Positions 7,704 to 10,715 of a DNA stretch of 10,715 bases are shown here, in pieces (positions within the stretch are counted from its first letter, which is position 1; every line of letters begins with the position of its first letter). The stretch is from the NCBI GenBank assembly GCA_030620455.1, contig JAUXEQ010000028.1, positions 1-10,715 on the forward strand. The letters are read 5' to 3'. The stretch is from a bacterium (lineage in GTDB: Bacteria; UBP14; UBA6098; B30-G16). The notes below the pieces were generated by a model that saw only the letters and a program-made list of their open reading frames with translations, was not told where the DNA came from and did no database searches. The position numbers and the translations under genes were made by a program.

Positions 7704-7768
7704 AAAAGGGCGTGGGAATGATGTCCATGGATAAATAAAAAAGGGCGTGGAAACCACGCCCGTACATG
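7704..7768 (+). repeat. 65-base palindrome-containing repeat, copy 2
   Basis: Second direct copy, 162 bases downstream of the first. The hairpin half (GGGCGTGG at 7743-7750, AAA, CCACGCCC at 7754-7761) and its CGTACATG tail are identical to copy 1. All four differences fall in the first half or the linker between halves. It ends 12 bases before the folK ribosome site, so the hairpin would form in the leader of folK mRNA if the genes are co-transcribed. Confidence 0.9.
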
Positions 7769-7796
7769 TGAATATTAAACAGGAGAATTATTTATA

Positions 7797-8327
7797 ATGG
7801 GAAAAATTTTCATAGGTCTGGGTAGCAATTTAGGTGATCGTGGGAAAAATCTTATAGCCGCGATAAATCTTCTGAGTCAAAGCATGAAAATCGAAGCTGT
7901 ATCGTCAATATATGAGACGGAACCGTGGGGAGAACCTAACCAACAGAATTTCTATAATGCGGTTGTAAACGCAAATTGTGGCATTTCACCGTTTGAGCTC
8001 CTTAAAAATCTGAAAGATATGGAAAAAAAACTTGGGCGAAAAAAAGACAAACGCAAAGGAACGAGAATTATCGACCTCGATATACTTTTGTTTGGGAAAG
8101 AGATAATTGCGACAGATAAATTAACAATCCCTCATAAACAATTGCTTCTGAGAGATTTCTTTCTTGAACCGATATTGGAAATAAACTCTGATCTCCTGAA
8201 TCCAACTGATAATATTCCTCTTTCGGAATACCTCGAGCGAATGCCCGTACAACTTCGAACTATAGTTAGCAAAATTGAATCGAAGGATTGGGAGCAGGCA
8301 ATTGATAAAGTACTCAGCAAAAAATGA
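7797..8327 (+). CDS. folK: 2-amino-4-hydroxy-6-hydroxymethyldihydropteridine pyrophosphokinase (HPPK)
   Basis: Transfers pyrophosphate from ATP to 6-hydroxymethyl-7,8-dihydropterin, the product of FolB, in folate synthesis. AGGAGA lies ten bases before the ATG. The 176-residue protein shows the family signatures in order: FIGLGSNLGDR at the N-terminus, SSIYETEPWG (37-45), NFYNAVV (51-57) at the pterin pocket, IDLDILLFG with the two magnesium-binding aspartates (Asp93, Asp95), and IPHKQLLLRDFFLEPI carrying the conserved histidine. The highly conserved RWGPR before the aspartates reads RKGTR here: the tryptophan is lysine and the proline is threonine, while the final arginine (Arg90) is kept. 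The protein is slightly longer than the E. coli enzyme at its C-terminus. Function should be intact, though the loop change is unusual. Confidence 0.95.
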   Translation: MGKIFIGLGSNLGDRGKNLIAAINLLSQSMKIEAVSSIYETEPWGEPNQQNFYNAVVNANCGISPFELLKNLKDMEKKLGRKKDKRKGTRIIDLDILLFGKEIIATDKLTIPHKQLLLRDFFLEPILEINSDLLNPTDNIPLSEYLERMPVQLRTIVSKIESKDWEQAIDKVLSKK

Positions 8328-8358
8328 TTTAATCCCAATGTCTCGAATATTTTTGCTG
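8315..8358 (+). terminator. weak candidate terminator / inverted repeat after folK
   Basis: CAGCAAAAA (8315-8323, overlapping the folK stop region) is repeated in inverse as TTTTTGCTG (8350-8358), a 9-bp stem around a 26-base loop. A run of eight T residues begins only at 8373, 14 bases past the stem. Geometry is poor for an intrinsic terminator. Confidence 0.25.
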
Positions 8359-8381
8359 AATAATAAATACTGTTTTTTTTG

Positions 8382-8409
8382 TTGACTGAATGTTTGTTAG
8401 CATTATGTT
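8382..8409 (+). promoter_or_regulatory. possible sigma70-like promoter for the TPR/TonB_C lipoprotein gene
   Basis: TTGACT (8382-8387) and TATGTT (8404-8409) are separated by 16 bases. Transcription would start near 8416, leaving a leader of about 107 bases before the ATG at 8523. The leader has no obvious Shine-Dalgarno next to that ATG. Confidence 0.35.
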
Positions 8410-8522
8410 AATATAAGTGTGCTTGGGATGAGGATAGAATGTGAGGTTAACCGATCTAAATGCATACCCGTTGTATTAAATTAATCTTGCAAAATTAGAA
8501 TCGAAACTCTTTATTTTCAAAA

Positions 8523-10562
8523 ATGAGACATAAAGTATTAAAAATTGTATTATTTGTATTAATAGTAGGCAGTTTCAACGGATGTGTTTACTTTAATACA
8601 CTATTTCTTGCCAGAAAAAATTATAAAAAGGCAGAGAAAATACGAGTAAAAGACGGTGGAGACGTTGTCTCTGGTGCTGCTAAAAGTCACTATGATAAAA
8701 CTATAGAAAAAACTCTTAAAGTTCTAACTATATATCCCGAAAGCGACTATGTTGATGATGCACTTTTTCTATTAGGGATGTCGTATCTCCGAACTGGCGA
8801 GTATTCCAAAGCCTTACGCAAATTCAATGAGATATTAGAGTATTTCCCTGGAAGCAAATACGCAAACGAGTCTCGATATTGGCGAAGTGTATGTTTGTAC
8901 TATGGCGGGAAAGAGGACGACGCGGTAGATTCACTAGAAATTTTCGCCAAAGAAAACCCAGATAGAGCCGAAGAAGCACTTTTTATGATCGCTGAACTGG
9001 CATTTAAAGACAGTAATTTCATCGATGCTAAAAATGCATTCCTGAGATTCATTGAAAGTTTCCCAAAAAGTTCCAAGATTCCCAAGGTCAGATTAAGACT
9101 TGGTCAAGTTGAATGGTTCTTTGAGGAGTATGAAAAGGCTGCAAATTATCTTAAACCCATATCAAAAAGAGACCTACCAAATATAGATTATCTGGAAGCC
9201 AGAATTCTTCTGGCAAAATGTTATATTAAATTAGATAAGCTGAATAAAGCGGATAAAATTCTTCATGTCCTGCTTAACGACGACTCATTCCGGAAAAATT
9301 GGTCTGAGGTGGAACTTATTGTAGGCGATGTAGCGCTTTCGCGCAAAGATACGAGTTCCGCAAGGGAGATATGGGAAAATATTACAAGAAGATATCCTAA
9401 GACTGAGCAATCTGCATGGGCATATATGAAACTGGGAGATATGTATTTCGACCTTGGTAAGTTGGCTCTCGCTAAGGAAATGTATAACTCCGCTGCATCT
9501 GAATTCGGTAGCACTGAAATTAACGATCTCGCAATGAACAGGATTTCTATTGTGGAGAGATTTCTCGAATATCGAGCAGCAATTAATTCAGATACCTTGG
9601 GTGGATCTGCGGCTTCAGCACAAATAAAGATGGCTGAGATGTTCCTGCTGGAACTAGATCTTCCCGATTCCGCTATTGCGGCATATAAATCGGTTATAGA
9701 AAAATTTCCTGATGATAGCATGACACCCAGAGCCGCATACTCACTTGGATGGGTGTTGGCTTACAAGAAAAAGGAAATCGAGGCTGCAGATAGAGTATTC
9801 GCTGAAGTTCTGGAAAAATATCCGGAAAGTGATTATGCAGTTGGTGCTGTGGATTATTTCAAAAGTCGTGGCGGTGCATTGGACTCGATGTCGGTTAGGA
9901 ATGTTGCATATTATTTCATTAAGGCAGAGGAGTTCTGGCTTACATACGAATGGACAGATTCCGCTCTTATATATTATTCATTTGTCATAGATTCATTTAC
10001 TGGAAGCCGATGGGTTCCCAAAGCTATGATTGCTAAGGCTGAGATATTATCTCTTTTAGGTCAGGGTGAAGCTGCGAAGAAATTACTACAGCAACTTAAA
10101 GATAGATTTCCAAAAACACCGTATGATTCGTTGGCTCAAGTTATGTTAGGTGAAAGTATTACAATAGAACTGGCAAAATCTTCTGGTCCAAAAAATACTG
10201 AGAGCCTAACTGAACTTACACCTGGGGATTCAACGGATATTTTCGATCCGAGGATATCGTATGAGGGCTTACCCGAAGCTCCACGACCTATTGAACGTCT
10301 TAAGTTATACTACCCAGAAGCGGAATGGAGTTCTCGACTGGATAAAAAGATTATTATTATTAAGATAATAATCGATGCTTTTGGACGTGTCCCGGAGGTG
10401 AAACTTATTCGAGGATGTGGCAATTCTGTAATCGATCAAGCCGTTCTTAACGCTGCTAAACGAGCGGAATTCGATTCATCTAAAATGGACATCGAGCTTT
10501 TTGGCAAATGGTTTGTATTAAAAGTCCGAGTAAAGAAACCCGAAGTATTCCCTCAACAGTGA
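8523..10562 (+). CDS. large TPR lipoprotein with C-terminal TonB domain
   Basis: A 679-residue envelope protein; exact role unknown. The leader ends in lipobox FNGC, so Cys21 should be lipidated. The mature start CVYFNTLFLARKNYKKAEK resembles TPR lipoproteins of FCB-type bacteria. Residues about 55-545 are helical TPR-like repeats of the YbgF/BamD style, with recurring YPESDYVDDALFLLG, YFPGSKYANES and KYPESDYAVGAV segments. A polar Ser/Thr/Pro/Gly linker follows (about 551-580). Residues about 583-672 form a TonB C-terminal domain: YPEAEWSSRLDKK, IIIDAFGRVPEVKLIRGCG, VIDQAVLNAAKRAEF, GKWFVLKVRV. There is no transmembrane helix and no proline-rich span as in classical TonB, so it is not a standard ExbBD-coupled TonB. 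It could be a lipid-tethered scaffold that docks outer-membrane partners. It starts 195 bases after folK, probably under its own promoter. The start has no clear ribosome site but is fixed by the signal peptide. Confidence 0.88.
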   Translation: MRHKVLKIVLFVLIVGSFNGCVYFNTLFLARKNYKKAEKIRVKDGGDVVSGAAKSHYDKTIEKTLKVLTIYPESDYVDDALFLLGMSYLRTGEYSKALRKFNEILEYFPGSKYANESRYWRSVCLYYGGKEDDAVDSLEIFAKENPDRAEEALFMIAELAFKDSNFIDAKNAFLRFIESFPKSSKIPKVRLRLGQVEWFFEEYEKAANYLKPISKRDLPNIDYLEARILLAKCYIKLDKLNKADKILHVLLNDDSFRKNWSEVELIVGDVALSRKDTSSAREIWENITRRYPKTEQSAWAYMKLGDMYFDLGKLALAKEMYNSAASEFGSTEINDLAMNRISIVERFLEYRAAINSDTLGGSAASAQIKMAEMFLLELDLPDSAIAAYKSVIEKFPDDSMTPRAAYSLGWVLAYKKKEIEAADRVFAEVLEKYPESDYAVGAVDYFKSRGGALDSMSVRNVAYYFIKAEEFWLTYEWTDSALIYYSFVIDSFTGSRWVPKAMIAKAEILSLLGQGEAAKKLLQQLKDRFPKTPYDSLAQVMLGESITIELAKSSGPKNTESLTELTPGDSTDIFDPRISYEGLPEAPRPIERLKLYYPEAEWSSRLDKKIIIIKIIIDAFGRVPEVKLIRGCGNSVIDQAVLNAAKRAEFDSSKMDIELFGKWFVLKVRVKKPEVFPQQ

Positions 10563-10595
10563 AACTGATTATCTATTAATTGCTGTGAGGAACAT

Positions 10596-10715
10596 TTATT
10601 GCGCCTTTGATACGATAAGTTCCAAATAGAAGTTTAAATTTTTATAACCAAAAAAATCTATTTTGTTTGCGATAATGTCTTTTACAGCACTGTAAATAGC
10701 TTTTTTGATTTTGAA
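10596..10715 (-). CDS. C-terminal end of an unrecognised protein, cut by window edge
   Basis: On the minus strand a frame is open from the right edge for 39 codons to a TAA at 10596-10598; the other two minus frames stop quickly. The residues look protein-like (for example KKAIYSAVKDIIANKIDFFG, ending in LELIVSKAQ), but I recognise no family. It would converge on the TPR lipoprotein gene with 33 bases between the two stops. The short length leaves a real chance of a random open frame. Confidence 0.5.
   Translation of the reverse strand, partial: FKIKKAIYSAVKDIIANKIDFFGYKNLNFYLELIVSKAQ

Noticed and set aside
7339..7767. 142-residue minus-strand frame with an internal repeat (MYGRGFHAL twice)
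   Set aside because: It runs antisense to the folB 3' half, and its repeated peptide is just the two copies of the 65-base DNA repeat read in the same frame. No signal peptide, ribosome site or family match.
8428..8484. 18-codon reading frame in the leader of the TPR lipoprotein gene
   Set aside because: Too short, no clear ribosome site, and no attenuator-like codon run; listed only as part of the leader observation.

Overview
The window is AT-rich DNA from a Gram-negative (diderm) bacterium. Three proteins carry lipoprotein signals, one looks like an outer-membrane beta-barrel of the PorV/PorQ type, and there are OmpA-like peptidoglycan-binding domains, a TonB C-terminal domain and FlgD-like Ig modules of the kind found at the C-termini of secreted proteins. 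This mix suggests the Fibrobacterota-Chlorobiota-Bacteroidota (FCB) group or a related candidate phylum such as Cloacimonadota or Marinimicrobia. That placement is inferred from domain content, and no rRNA or tRNA is present to test it.

Left part, minus strand (1-5524). A surface pair comes first in transcription order: a secreted Ig/FlgD-like protein (4526-5524), then a large modular outer-membrane protein (1554-4430). The latter has a PorV-like barrel, a CARDB-like domain, three OmpA-like regions and a FlgD-like Ig domain inserted before the last OmpA region. Further left, after a 300-base gap, is a lipoprotein murein transglycosylase of the MltD type (1-1253). It is cut by the window edge, so its C-terminus is not visible.

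Centre and right, plus strand (5844-10562). A divergent 319-base intergenic region leads to a small unrecognised lipoprotein (5844-6305), then recR (DNA repair), folB and folK (two consecutive folate-synthesis enzymes apart from the aldolase product carrying straight into HPPK), and a large TPR lipoprotein with a TonB C-terminal domain (8523-10562). A 65-base element containing a perfect 8-bp hairpin occurs twice, as direct copies 162 bases apart, between folB and folK. At the right edge the end of an unrecognised, convergent minus-strand gene is visible (10596-10715).

How they fit together. The envelope proteins could jointly anchor, remodel and span the peptidoglycan layer: a transglycosylase that cuts it, a barrel protein with OmpA domains that grips it, a secreted surface protein, and a TPR/TonB_C lipoprotein that may contact a periplasmic partner. 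recR, folB and folK are housekeeping genes. I see no defence system, transposase, CRISPR array or prophage. The less ordinary items are the domain architectures of the two large envelope proteins and the duplicated palindromic repeat.
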